Shown: positions 14,605-26,679 of the stretch, one piece after another | Position numbering within the stretch: position 1 is the stretch's first letter | Layout of the letters: every line of letters starts with the position of its first letter | Assembly (NCBI GenBank): GCA_010093705.1 | Contig: MU006122.1 | Coordinates: forward strand, 5,331 to 69,330 | Source of the DNA: Patellaria atrata CBS 101060 | Lineage: Eukaryota; Ascomycota; Dothideomycetes; Patellariales; Patellariaceae | Length of the DNA stretch: 64,000 nucleotides | Direction: 5' to 3' | Notes under the pieces: model-generated | What the model saw: only the letters and a program-made list of their open reading frames with translations | Databases searched by the model: none | What the model was told of the DNA's origin: nothing | Made by a program: the position numbers and the translations under genes

Positions 14605-17600
14605 TGGTAATAATATATAAAATAAAGAAAAATATAAATTAAAGTGTTTAATCTAAAGGAGACTAAAGAAGGATAGTATATATATTTAATTAAGTGTTTA
14701 GTTAGATATAATACACTTCTCTTAGTTTTAAGGAATTTTAAAGCTAATTATTATATATAAGATAAGATAGCTAATTACTCCTTAAACTATTATTTATCCT
14801 AATATTATATATAATCTATTATATACTTAGTCTTATTAAAATCTTAAAAACCCTATAAGAGAAAAATAGAATAAAAGAGTACTAGTATAAATCTAGAACT
14901 ATATTTCTAAAATAGAGTATAATAGTATAAATTAGCTATAAAATAGAAATATTTTAGTTAAGTTTACTATTCTCCTTTTTAAGAGTATAGAGTATTAAGT
15001 ATAAGGTATAAATAAGTATAAGATATAAAGTATAAAATATCTTTTAATTATATAATATATAGGTCTAAATACTCTTTTATTATATATTAAGAAATAGTTA
15101 TAACTCTAAGGTTTAGGTAGCTAATCTAAGTGATTTAAATCTATATAAAGATTTTATTACTCTTTAAAAATCGAGTCTTTTTAAAGATCGAGAAATCTTT
15201 TTAGAACTTAAATATATCGTTTATAAGTATCTCTACCGGTTATTTATTATTAGTTTATTCTAGACTCCTAAAATATATATTTATTAATAAGAAGAGAACT
15301 TAATAGAAATTATAATTTATAAAAGGGACTTATAATCTTATATCTTTTACACGTGATTTTATAAAAAGAACTTAATAGCTTTATATCTTTTAAATTTAAT
15401 ACTTATATCTTATTAGGACTTATAGCTTTTAAGATATTATTTATAAATTTTAAATAGGAAACTCTTTAAGATTAAAAAGGTTAATTTAAGTAATAAAGTA
15501 TTATTTAAATAATATTTTAATTAGATTATTAATAGATTAAATCTTTATAATAATATATATTATATTAATATTCTCTTCTTATACTTTTTAACGTAGTTAG
15601 TAATAGTGTATATTTATATAACGAAGAGTTATTTTAAGCTTAAGTACTTTAGTAATAAATAGTCTAATTATCTATTAATTATTATAGAATAAGAGCTATT
15701 TATTATCTAAATAAAAGTTTAGAGATTTAAAGATTCTCTACTACTAGATAAATTCTATATCTATAATAGATATAGCTATAAATTTAACCTTAATAGTTAA
15801 TTTTATAATATAGCGTTAGAGTATTACCTTTTAGTTAATTAGACCTTTAAAAAGAAAGAAAATATAACTTTATAAGCTCTTTTAAATCGCTTAATAATCT
15901 ATATAAAAGATATTAATTATATTAAAGAAATCGGGTTCTTTATAGTCCTAAATAAAGGTTATATCTACTATAATTAAGGTATTATAAACGAGTGATTTTA
16001 ATTTTATATAATAGAGGTAGGCTAAAGTTTAATATATAGCGTTAATATAAGTTATTATAGAATTAATTAAGAACTTAGTAAGTTTAAAGTATACTTTTAA
16101 GATATTTAATCTTATTACTCTAGCTATATAGCTAATTAATTCGACTAATTAAGCGTAATATAGATAGTTACTTTCGTTTTTAATTTTATTAGACGGAAGG
16201 AGCTCCTCTACCTATAATAGTATTTAAGATAATTTTATAAATACTTTTAAAGATAGATATTTATAATAAATCTTATCGATATAATCTTTTTAATTTAACT
16301 AGATAGAGCTATTATCTTTATCTTTATATATAGTTATATTATAAAAAGTCTTAAGATCTTCTAATAAGTAAATCTTATAATATTAAAAAAGCTTCCTCTT
16401 AAATAAATTAAAATAAATAAAATAGCCTAATTTTACTAAAACTATAATATTATCTATATAAAAGAAGATAATAAGCTTATTATTTATCTAAAAGTAAGAA
16501 GTATTAAGGATTAATTTAAGACTAAATTTATTTAGGGTCTATATAAGATTTTTATATTAAAGGATTAATAAAGTCTTAAGACTATAAAGTGTATAATATA
16601 GTTTCTAAAGATATTACTTATTATTAAATTCTTTAGGTGGATAGTAATAGATAATTATATTAAGATTTATATTTATAAACGTATTAACTATATTATACTA
16701 CTTAATATCGAGATTAAAGTAGGCGGTAATAGCTATAAAAGAGCGGAATATCTTAATCGCTAAAGTAATAGTATAAATATCTTTAATAGTAATTTAAAGA
16801 TCTTCTCGTATATAAATTCGAGCTTTATACTTAAGAAGATAACCTTTATTATTAAATTTATACTTAAATATCTATAGTAATAGTAAAATCTTATATTTAA
16901 TAAAATTAAAATCTTTCTATAAAATTTCTTTATAAGTATCTTTTCTTTTAATAGTTTAAAGTTCCTAAAAAGTAGCTATAATAAATCCTTACTTATATAA
17001 TTCTATTATTACTTAAATATTTAACTAGTATTAAGGTTTAGATAGAAGTTAAGAACGGTGAAAATAATACTTATTATTATTAATTAAAGATACTATAAAG
17101 ATAAACTAATAATAGCTAATTATATAAGATTATTTTTAAGATTTAGTTCTAATTCTCTTTAATCCTTTAGGAAGAATATTTAATATACGAAATTAAGTAT
17201 TAATAGTATCTCTATTTATAGTAGTATTAGAGCGTTTTCTTTTACTAGATAATTAAGAAGATCGAATAAGTTATTTTAATAAAATATCTTCTATAATTAT
17301 TTAAGAACTAGTTATATTACTTATATCTAAAATACTAGATAATAACGGTTAAGATAAATTATCTAATCTAAAAATAAGATAATTATTATAATAAATAAAA
17401 GTTATTATAAAATCTTTATTTTATATTATTTAATAAAACTTTTACTATTCCTTATATTTTAGAGATAAAGTAAAATTAGTAATATCTTTATTTTTAAAAG
17501 AGCTTTTAACTTTAAGTTCTAGTATCTTAATATTATAAATTATCTTCTTAAATAACTAATTTTAAAGTAAATTATTAGGCTAATCTCTATAAAAAGAATC

Positions 17601-20358
17601 TTCTTTAAAGAATATATTATAAAAGCGAATTATCTTCCTTTAATAACTTTTACTTAAGACTTTAGGAATCTAAATATAGAAAATATTTATTAAATTATAT
17701 TTAACTAGATAGTTAATATAAGCTTAAAATAAAAGCTTAATAAATCTTAATATTATATTCCTTAAAGGAAATACTTTATATTTAAATATATAAAGATATA
17801 CTAGTAAGGGTTTCTTATTATATACTTTCTTAAATAAAGTATCCTATTATAGTGATTTATTTAAAGTTTAATTAAGTAGATAATTAGCTATAATATAAAC
17901 CTTTAAAATGAGATAAATAGATAATTTTATAGTAACTATTATTAATTTTAAGCGTTTAATAAAAGTTTTATTAGATCTTTTTATAAGACTATTCTATTTT
18001 AATATATATAGCGCGTAGACTTAAATCTAAATCCTTTCTTTATAGTAGTAAACGATTATTAAGTCCTTTATTATAAAGCTATATCCTCTCTCTTTATCTA
18101 TAAGGAGAAAAGTGTATATAATATTAAATTCTCGCTTAAGTCTATAATTTAGGACTTTAAGTACCTTTAAAAGAGTTTTCTTCTCTCGATTAGAAATTAA
18201 AAAGATAAAGTTAAACTTAATAATAAAATAGTAACTATAAAAGATATATTTATATCTATTATATTCTATTATATCTAACTTAATAATATTAATAACAATT
18301 AATTTAAATAGTCTTATAACACTATATTCTCTTCTAAGTCGTCTTAAAATAATATAATAAACTTTATTAACTAAGTATTATTTATAATAGAACTTTATTA
18401 ATATTTCTCTAATAATTTTAGCGATACTAATAACTTTAAAATTAAGATAATTAATTACTTCTTTACTAGAATACTTTATAAGAAGATAAGCTTTAATAGT
18501 AGTAAATTAACGTAATTTATAGAAGTTTATAGAGAAACGATATTAATTAAAGGAAGTAAATATTTAGAATAGTTTATAAGATTTCGTAGAAAATGAAAGT
18601 GTTTTAGTTCTATATAAAATAAGCTAATAACCTCTAATCTAAGTTAATAAAGTAATAATTTCTTTAATTAAGCCTTTTTTATAGAGAGTATTATTTCTAG
18701 AGTCGAAATAGATCCTAATAAAGTTAAGTTAATATAATAAGATTAATAAGATAAAGAATAATAGTACTAAAGCGATATATTTAAGAGTAGTCTTTTTAAT
18801 TCTATTAAAAGTTAAGAATAGAATAATTATCTCTTTTTATACTTATATCTATATTTCTTATCCTCTAACTAATATTACGTTATTATTAGCTACTAGTGCT
18901 TTCTAGTGGAATTCTATAGGATTATTATAGATATAGACGTTTAAAATAGGGTTAAAAGTTTAAGAATAAAGTAATAGATATTATTAAGTAAAGTTTTAGT
19001 TAAAATTCGACGAATAGATAGTAAAGAATCTATTATATAAAAAAGGATAAAAGTTTAAATTAACTTTTAATAAGTCTAAATTATATATTTTATATTAGAT
19101 AGTTCTAGATTTCTTATTATATTCTTTATTTTTAGCTTATATTTTATTAAGGATTCCTTTCTTATCTTTAGCTTTAAACTTAATAACTTTCTTAACTTTT
19201 TTAGAGTTTTTAATAAATTCTCTTTCTTTAACACTCGGGTTAATATAAGGATATTTACTTTAGATATTATTATAACTATCTTTATCTCTAACTAAATAAG
19301 GCTTAGTTAATTTCTTTTCCCTAAACTTTCTTTTTCTATTATATAGAGAATCCTCTCTATTAAAAGTTATAAAGATATCTCTATAAATATTAACTTTCTT
19401 TATATATATAGCTCGATAGTATTAGAGAAACTTATTAATAAGATAATTAATTATATATTTAAGATTAATCTAAGTAGTAATATTCTAATAATAAATCTTA
19501 ATAAAGATTTCTTAAGCTTTAAAGATTCTAATTCTTATAAGAGTAATCTAAATAGATTTAAGATATTTAAAAGCTTTTATAAAATCTTTTTAAATATAGT
19601 ATCTAGAGATATTTAGTAAGTCTAAGCTTTTTATCTTAATATATATATTTATAAAGTGATAGTATTAATCTTTAATATTATAATAATATAAATTAAAGAG
19701 TTTCTCTTTATTATACTATTATATAATAAGGTTCTTTTAATTTACTTAAATAAGAGTAAATCGGTTATAAAAGTATTTAAGAAGTTTATAAACTAATATA
19801 ATAATTTTAAGGATAGATAGAAAGGCCCTATTCACTATTTTAATAATATATACTTTAATAAGACTAAGTTTCTTTTATTTATATTTAAATTATTTAAGAA
19901 AATATTTATATTAATTAAATATATCTAAGAATAATTCTTCTTTAATAATAAATATTCTATTCTTAGTATATTTAATAGATATAATTAATTCTTATAATAG
20001 TTTATAAGTCTTTTTTAGGTTAATAAGATTCTAAAAGCTATAAGACTTAATTATACTTTTAATTATAAAGATTTAGGGAAGCTAGTTATTTATATTATAA
20101 AAAGTAACTTCTTCTAAAATTATCTTAAAATAAGTAGGTATAGTGGAAATAGAAGATAGTAAGTAAGTTAAAGATAATTAATAAATAATTAAATAAGAAA
20201 TAATTTTAGTAAAATATAAATTATATTAAGCTTATAACTATAAGATAGTAATAATATATAAAATAAAGAAAAATATAGATTAAAGTATCTAATCTAGAGA
20301 AGATTAAAGAAGAATAATATATATATCTAATTAAGTGCTTAATTAAATATAATATTTA
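14605..20358 (-). mobile_element. Fossil Ty1/Copia retrotransposon nested in Gypsy copy B
   Basis: Direct repeats of about 125-130 bases bound the element (about 14,605-14,732 and 20,230-20,358). Both carry the GTAATAATATATAAAATAAA start and the TTAATTAAGTG segment near the end. On the minus strand, about 16,400-16,900 translates to a recognisable Copia reverse transcriptase, with Y-S-L-K in the usual Y-G-L-K-Q place and I-D-N-I-I-V-L for V-D-D-I-I-V-L. At about 5.75 kb it has a normal length for the family. It is heavily decayed. Since it interrupts copy B, it inserted later than copy B. Confidence 0.8.
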
Positions 20359-21614
20359 TACTCTAATCCTTTAACTCTAATTCTATACTAGATATTCTAA
20401 TACTATATATATATATATATATATACGTTTCTATACGCCTAATATTATTAGTTATTTAAACGTTATTAAAGTGTCTTCTTCTTTAGCTAGTTTCTTATTA
20501 TTAAGAATAACGTTAATAGCCTACTTACTCTTATTTAATAGAGTAGCGGCGTTTTTTTAATCTCTTCCTCTTCTAACGATAAGACTAGTGATAATAGTAT
20601 TAAATATATAACTTTAAGTTATATATATTAGTTATATCGCGAGGGTAGTTATATCTTCTATAGATAATCTTTCTTAAAATATCTTACTTCTTTATATTAT
20701 AGATATATTTTATTCGTAAAGCGTTTCTTTTCTTTTTAAGTGAATTATTATTATTTCTTTAACTTCTCTTATTTTATCTATTATAGTTAATCGAGGTTTA
20801 TTAAATCTTCTTAATCTTATTTATTTATAGCCTTTATTACTTTCTTTTTATATTTAACTATAATATTCTTCTATTCTCTCTTTTTCTATTTACGTTTATA
20901 TAATCTATTATCTATTTTAACTACTAAAGTTATTATATCCTATATAATTATTAGTCTTTTATAATAAATCCACTCGTCTTTCACTTCTTTCTTTAAGCCT
21001 TAATAAAAAGCGATTATTAGTAGTTTATTAGGCTAACTTAATATTAATATTATTTATTAGAATATAATTATATATTTTAAAGTTAACTCTTTTTATTAAA
21101 GTTCTTAAAGCTTTCTTTTAACTATTTATTATTCGTTAACTTCTCTAAAAATATTCTTAAATATTTCTTTAAACTTTAGAAATAATTTAAAAATCTTAAT
21201 TATTTTATCTTTTTAATATTCTTCACTATTCTTAAGATAGTCTTATATAATAGATTTAAATTATTCTAAAACGTCTTCCTTAAAGTATATTAATATATCG
21301 AGTATATATTTACTATCGTCTATTAATCTTATTCTTTTATAATAGATTCTTATTTAAGTTAAGAATTCTTTTAACTCGTCTCGTTTTCTATTATATAATA
21401 TAGGTTCTTTAACTTTCACGGTCTATTTTTATAGTAATAATAACTATATAGTAAGTTATTTAAGCTAGTTTTTAAGTTCTTAAATTATCTCTTTATTTTC
21501 GAGTTTATTAATATATTTATATAACGCTTAAATAAATTTTTTATTCGTCTTTATATTAACTATAGCTAATAATATCGTATCTAGATCTATTATACACTTT
21601 CCTATTATATAATA

Positions 21615-22203
21615 GTTATAATATTATAACGGGAGTCTATACTTATTAAGATAGAATTAAATAAGTCTAGAAACACGTTTAGCTTTTTACTTAATATAGT
21701 TAATTATAAGAGTAGGTTTAATAAAGTGATAGGATATATATAATAAAGATATTTTAAATTAATAATATAATTTACTAACTTCTTAACTTCGAGTAAGGCT
21801 TATAATAAGATAAGATATATTATATAAAAATAATATAATAAATGAAATTAAGTTTAAAATTATAATATTTAAATTTATAGATAAGATTAATAGTAAGAAT
21901 AATTATAAAAAATCTAAATATATAAAGAAAAGACTATTCTTAAATATTTTTATTCTTTATAGTTAATTTAATTATTTATACTTTAATCGTTTTAATTATT
22001 AATTGTTTATAGCGATTAACGCGACCGGCGATTATTATCTAATTATTTTAATTATTAGTCGTTTATAACGATTAACGTAACCGATAACTATTATCTAATT
22101 ATATAATTCTTTATTACTCGTTTTATCTATAGTTTTCTCGAGTAATATTTCTTTCTTTCTCTTACTTATTATCTATATATTCTTATAATTTATAGCTATA
22201 ATA
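21615..22203 (-). repeat. 5' LTR of Gypsy copy B
   Basis: About 590 bases matching the 3' LTR at 10,620-11,255 in the same orientation. It carries two of the G+C-bearing subunits (about 21,990-22,100) where the 3' LTR carries more. It abuts a plus-orientation LTR piece at 22,212, so copy B probably inserted into an older LTR. Confidence 0.7.
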
Positions 22204-22211
22204 AAAATATT

Positions 22212-22695
22212 ACTTAAAGAAACTATAAGTAAAATAAGTAATAGAGAATTATATAATCTAAATAATAATTATTAATTATATTAATTATTATAAATAACTA
22301 ATAATTAGAACGATTAAAATATAAATAACTAAATTAATTATAAAGAATAAAAATATTTAAAAATAATCTTTTTCTTATATATTTAAATTCTTTATAATTA
22401 TTTTTACTATTAATCTTATCTATAAATTTAAATATTATAGTTTTAAACTTAACTTTATTTATTATATTATTTCTATATAATATATCTTATTTTATTATAA
22501 ATATTATTTAAAGTTAAAAAATTTATAAATTATTTTATTAATTTAAAATATCTTTATTATATATATTTTATTATTTTATTAAATCTATTTTAATAATTAA
22601 TTATATTAAATAAAAAATTAAATTTATTTTTAAATTTATTTTATTTTATTTTATTTGAATAAATATAAACTTTTATTATAATATTTTATAATAAT
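22212..22695 (+). repeat. Partial Gypsy LTR
   Basis: Matches the LTR of copies A and C in plus orientation but lacks the first few dozen bases. It lies directly against the 5' LTR of copy B. Confidence 0.6.
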
Positions 22696-23079
22696 TTTTC
22701 TTTATAAATATATTAAAAGAAAATATTATTAAAAATTAATAAAAAACTCTTTTTATTAATATAAAAGATATATTAATATATTTATATTTTAATTATTTTA
22801 ATTATTAATTATTTTCTATAATTAATATAATTAATAATTAATATTTAATTATTTTAATTATTAATTATTTTCTATAATTAATATAATTAATATTTAATAT
22901 TTAATTATTTTAATTATTAATTATTCTTTATAATTAATATAATTAATAATTAATATTTTAATTAATATTTTAATTATATAATTTTTTATTATTTATTTTA
23001 TTTATAATTTTTTTTTAAATAATATTTCTTTTTTTCTTTTATTTATTATTTATATATTTTTATAATTTATAATTATAAT

Positions 23080-23810
23080 ATTTTTATAAATAATAAAAAA
23101 TTAAATTATATATTTTATAATATAAATATTTTTAATAATTATAATTTATTTTTATTTATTTAATTAAATAAAATTAAATTTTATATATCTTTTTATATTT
23201 ATAATAATTTTTATTAATTTAATTATATTTATTTAAAAGTTAATTTTATTAAAATTATAAATATTATTATAAATATTATATTTAATTTTTATCTTTTTAA
23301 TAAATTTAAATTATATATTAATTATTTTAAAATTTTTTATTTTATTAAAAGTTATTTTTAATTTATTTAAATATATTATAAATTTTTTAAATTTTTTTTT
23401 ATTTATTTATTTTTTATTTTATATATTTAATAGTTTATTTATTATATTTATTATTTTATATAATTAATATATAAATTCTTATAAATTAAGATTAAAAATA
23501 TATTAAATAATTATTTATTTTTTAATTATAATAAATTTTTAATAATTAATTTAATAATTAATTTAAATAAAAATTTAATTATATTTTTATTAAAACTTTT
23601 ATAAATATATATTATATATAATAATAATATATTATAAACTTTAAAATTTATCTTTTTTATAAATTTAAAATATAAACTTTATTTAATTTTTTTATTAAAC
23701 TTTATTATTTTATTATTAATAAAATATTTTATATTATAATAAAAATAATAATTATTAAAAAATTCTATAAAATTTAATAATATATAATACTCGATAATAT
23801 TTTCTATTAT
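23080..23810 (+). repeat. Third copy of the older A/T repeat
   Basis: Closely resembles 5,575-6,290 in the same orientation and the reverse complement of 7,400-8,130. Family unknown; almost no C or G remains. Confidence 0.5.
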
Positions 23811-23827
23811 ATAATTAAATAATTATT

Positions 23828-24090
23828 AAATTAAATTATAAAAAATAAAAATATTTAAAAATAATTTTTTTTATATATTTAAATTATTTATAATTATTTT
23901 TATTATTAATTTTATTTATTAATTTAAATATTATAAATTTAATTTTAATTTAAATATTATATTATTTTTATTTAATATATTTTATTTTATTATAAATATT
24001 ATTTAAAATTAAAAAATTAAGAAATTATATTATTAATTTAAAATATTTTTATTATATATATTTTATTTTTTTTATTTTTTTATTTTATTT
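23828..24090 (+). repeat. Strongly decayed Gypsy LTR fragment
   Basis: Still alignable by eye to 22,330-22,600 and 5,090-5,320, but with nearly all C and G lost. It is the oldest-looking LTR copy in the window. Confidence 0.45.
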
Positions 24091-25190
24091 TATTTTTATT
24101 TTTATAAATTATTTTTATAATAATATTTTTATAATAATTTAAATAAATATATTTTTTTATTTTTTAAATAATTTTAATAATAAAAATAAAAATAATTTTT
24201 TAAATTTATAAAAATAATATTTTTATTATAATATAATTAAAAAATAATTATTTAATATTTATATTTATAATAAATAATAAAGATTAAAAGAAATTTAAAA
24301 AGATATAATATTAAAAAAAATAAAAATTTAAAATTTAAAATTTATTTTATTTAAAAAATTTTAAATTAATTTAATAAAAAATATAAATTTAATATATAAA
24401 TATTATAAACTTTTTAAATATATTTAATTAATTTATTATAATTTAATATATTTTTATTAAATTATAAATAATTAATTAATATTTAAAAGTTTTTTTTTAA
24501 ATTTTTTTTATATATTTAAATATTATATTTAATCTTTTCAAAATTTTTATAATATTATATAATTAATTAAATTATTTTATAATTATTATTATTTTAAATC
24601 TTTTTTAATTATTTAAATATTATATTTTATTATATTATTATATTAAATTTATTTTTATTTATATATTTTTTTTTAATTATTATTATTAATTATTTTTTTA
24701 ATTTAATAATATAAATATTTATAAATATATTTTTATATATTATTAATTTAAATTTTTTTATAAATTATATAAATTTAAATTAAATTATTATAAATAATTT
24801 AATAATAAAATTTTATATAAATTTTAATTATAATTTAAATTTAAATATATTTTAAAATAATTTAATATTATTTATATATTAATTAAAAAGAATATAATTT
24901 TTCTATTATAAAATATATTATAAAGTTATTAATAGTTAAATATATAGATTTTATATATTATTAAAAGTAATTAATATTTTAGTAATATCTCGCTAAATCT
25001 AGCTTAACGCTAATATTTAATCGGTCGATCTATATTAAAAGGGATCGGTTACTTTAATCGTCGGTCTATCTTGGTTGGTTGAGTGCGTTGAGACGTCCTT
25101 ATCACATCGATGTGTAATCGTAATAGTATTATGAAATATAACCTAGCTAGATTACTTCGAGGTCATAAAGAGCAAATGCGAGCCCACTGA

Positions 25191-26218
25191 TCAATCCCAA
25201 TCGCTGTCATCACTTGCTTGATCGATCTTGCTGTTCAATCCCTGGGAGGATTGCTCGACGTTTGAACAGGTCCTGAGAAGCTCATCACTACGTTGATCGC
25301 CATGTTGGTGTAGGCGAGGATCATTTGGCCCTAGAGCACCAACCTCTAAAAACAATTTCTCGATGTCTGGGGTGTTCATTTCGTCAGTATCGTTTGGAGC
25401 AGTGACATGGCATCCTCCACGTCAAGAGTATTATATTCATTGTCCAGGAATATATAATCAAGGAAATGAATGAAAAAGAGGTATATTACCTTGGTGATTA
25501 GTATGGACTCCACGAAGTTCGCGCAATGTTACCACTTGCTTTTTGATGTTCCCGTCTTTGTATACTAGGATAGTGGGCGTGTTTCGCTCAGGATAACCTT
25601 CTATGCACATATCGGCCTGCATTTGACAGAACTTGATGTCACCGAAGCGTCTGGCCAACACACTCCATGCTTCGACCAAAAGTGCGGTTTCGGGGTCTAT
25701 GCCGTGCGAGGAAGTGAGGAGTACCAGGACAAACGATTTTCGTGATGCCTCGGTTACATCTTTGGAGTAGTCTGGCTTTTGTAGATGGAAGACCTGGTTG
25801 TAGATAGCAGTCTGCGCTATATTCGACAATTCTTTAACTCGTCGTCTCCTGGATATACCTTCAGACATACCGTTCGAGGGTAGAATATAGAATCAAATGC
25901 TTACCTATACTGCTCAAGAAATGCTTCGTCTTCATCTTCTTCAAGTTCCGCAAGCTCATCAATATCTTTCCCTTCAAGTCTGTTCTCGTGCGCCAAGTTC
26001 CTTGCCTCCTCAAGTGCCTCTTGGATCATCGACGTGGGAGAAGGTGGCTTCTCAGGTATCACCCCATGCTTCCTCAAAATATCATTCCTGTAGCAGCGAA
26101 GCCCTCATCAGCTGCTGTTCCATATACCAAAATGACTTTAGATCTCACACACTTACCACTCCGTGTCAGCGTTTGGGTCATCCAAAGGAACGTTGACAGG
26201 GATATTAGCGGTATTCAT
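25191..26218 (-). CDS. PLP2: Phosducin-like protein of the PhLP2/Plp2 type
   Basis: A cofactor of the cytosolic CCT/TRiC chaperonin that helps fold actin, tubulin and other substrates; essential in yeast (family knowledge). I read four exons: 26218-26157, 26087-25905, 25848-25490 and 25414-25191, which join in frame to about 275 residues. The start gives the family's N-terminal block PNADTEWNDILRKHG. An acidic helical stretch follows (ELEEDEDEAFLEQYR), then a thioredoxin-like fold with ERNTPTILVYKDG and a C-terminal helix VGALGPNDPRL. The end is acidic (DDSDWD), as in relatives. The last intron (25489-25415) is the least certain. It is the first gene beside the A+T block, its stop lying only about 100-200 bases from the composition change. 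Confidence 0.88.
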
Positions 26219-26276
26219 AACTATTATCGGGGCGTAAGGTACACGGTTGATAATACGCCATATGCAGTTTCATATG

Positions 26277-26540
26277 CTATTTGAACACTCTTGGATAGAA
26301 TGGCACCCAACAGTGAAGTATCTTGTACTGTCTGTATACAAATAGGTTTACCGCCTTCTGCTTGGAGCGGCATAAAGTCGGCAGTAAACTTAGTAGACCA
26401 CAAGTAAATTCAGGCGGTGAGAGACCTGACACCACGACCAGCCAGATTGCCCAACCGCAAACCGCGTAGTTCATTTCTAGAATTTCTAAGTGTTGGGCAC
26501 AAATATCCTCGTCTTTTTCGTCCGCCAATGCTGCCGCCAT
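26277..26540 (-). CDS. Small ORF between PLP2 and SEC21, doubtful
   Basis: An 87-codon frame from ATG at 26540, with an acidic N-terminus (ADEKDEDICAQHLEILEMN) and a hydrophobic stretch (GWAIWLVVVSG) that could span a membrane. I recognise no family. It lies in the roughly 460-bp divergent promoter space between PLP2 (start 26218) and SEC21 (start 26680), so it may be a chance frame. Its end is only 58 bases upstream of the PLP2 start, leaving little room for two promoters. Confidence 0.2.
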   Translation of the reverse strand: MAAALADEKDEDICAQHLEILEMNYAVCGWAIWLVVVSGLSPPEFTCGLLSLLPTLCRSKQKAVNLFVYRQYKILHCWVPFYPRVFK

Positions 26541-26679
26541 AGTTCTAATTGTTGTTCCTGTCTAAGATAAACCCAATTTACATGTTGAATCAACGAACTT
26601 GGCTTAACTCCCATTAGTATCCCGGAATCACCAATTTGCACTATTCAACGGCAATCAAGGACGTTGTGTCCTTCTCACC

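Larger units (their letters stand above)
10620..22203 (-). mobile_element. Fossil Ty3/Gypsy LTR retrotransposon (copy B), split by a Copia insertion
   Basis: The two LTRs lie at about 10,620-11,255 (3') and 21,615-22,203 (5'), both in minus orientation. The leader and gag side sit next to the 5' LTR (about 20,400-21,610), and pol lies at about 11,260-14,600. Minus-strand translation around 12,450-12,640 shows the Gypsy reverse-transcriptase block with Y-L-D-N-I-L-V-Y and E-T-E-F-L-G-F. Without the Copia insert the element would be about 5.8 kb, usual for the family. It keeps more C and G than copy A, so it is probably younger, but it is broken by many changes. Confidence 0.8.
1..24900. repeat. 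A+T-saturated, RIP-like transposon graveyard (isochore)
   Basis: The block is made almost wholly of A and T, with scattered C and G mostly inside the younger retroelement bodies, and gives no open reading frame of even 60 codons. Repeated segments recur in both orientations, and reverse-transcriptase signatures of Ty3/Gypsy and Ty1/Copia type can still be read. C-to-T and G-to-A loss across repeats is the known outcome of repeat-induced point mutation in Pezizomycotina; that RIP caused it here is inferred. The least decayed part is about 10,600-22,200. The flanks (5,500-9,500 and 22,700-24,900) are close to pure A/T and so look older. No host gene, tRNA or rRNA can be supported in it. Confidence 0.9.

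Noticed and set aside
1-24900. Whether the A+T block could be mitochondrial or centromeric DNA
   Set aside because: LTR-retrotransposon signatures on both strands and RIP-like decay explain it; no mitochondrial genes or satellite array seen. A centromere cannot be formally excluded from sequence alone.
25897-26284. Two overlapping plus-strand ORFs of about 100 codons
   Set aside because: Shadows of PLP2 exons 1-2 and their intron on the opposite strand.
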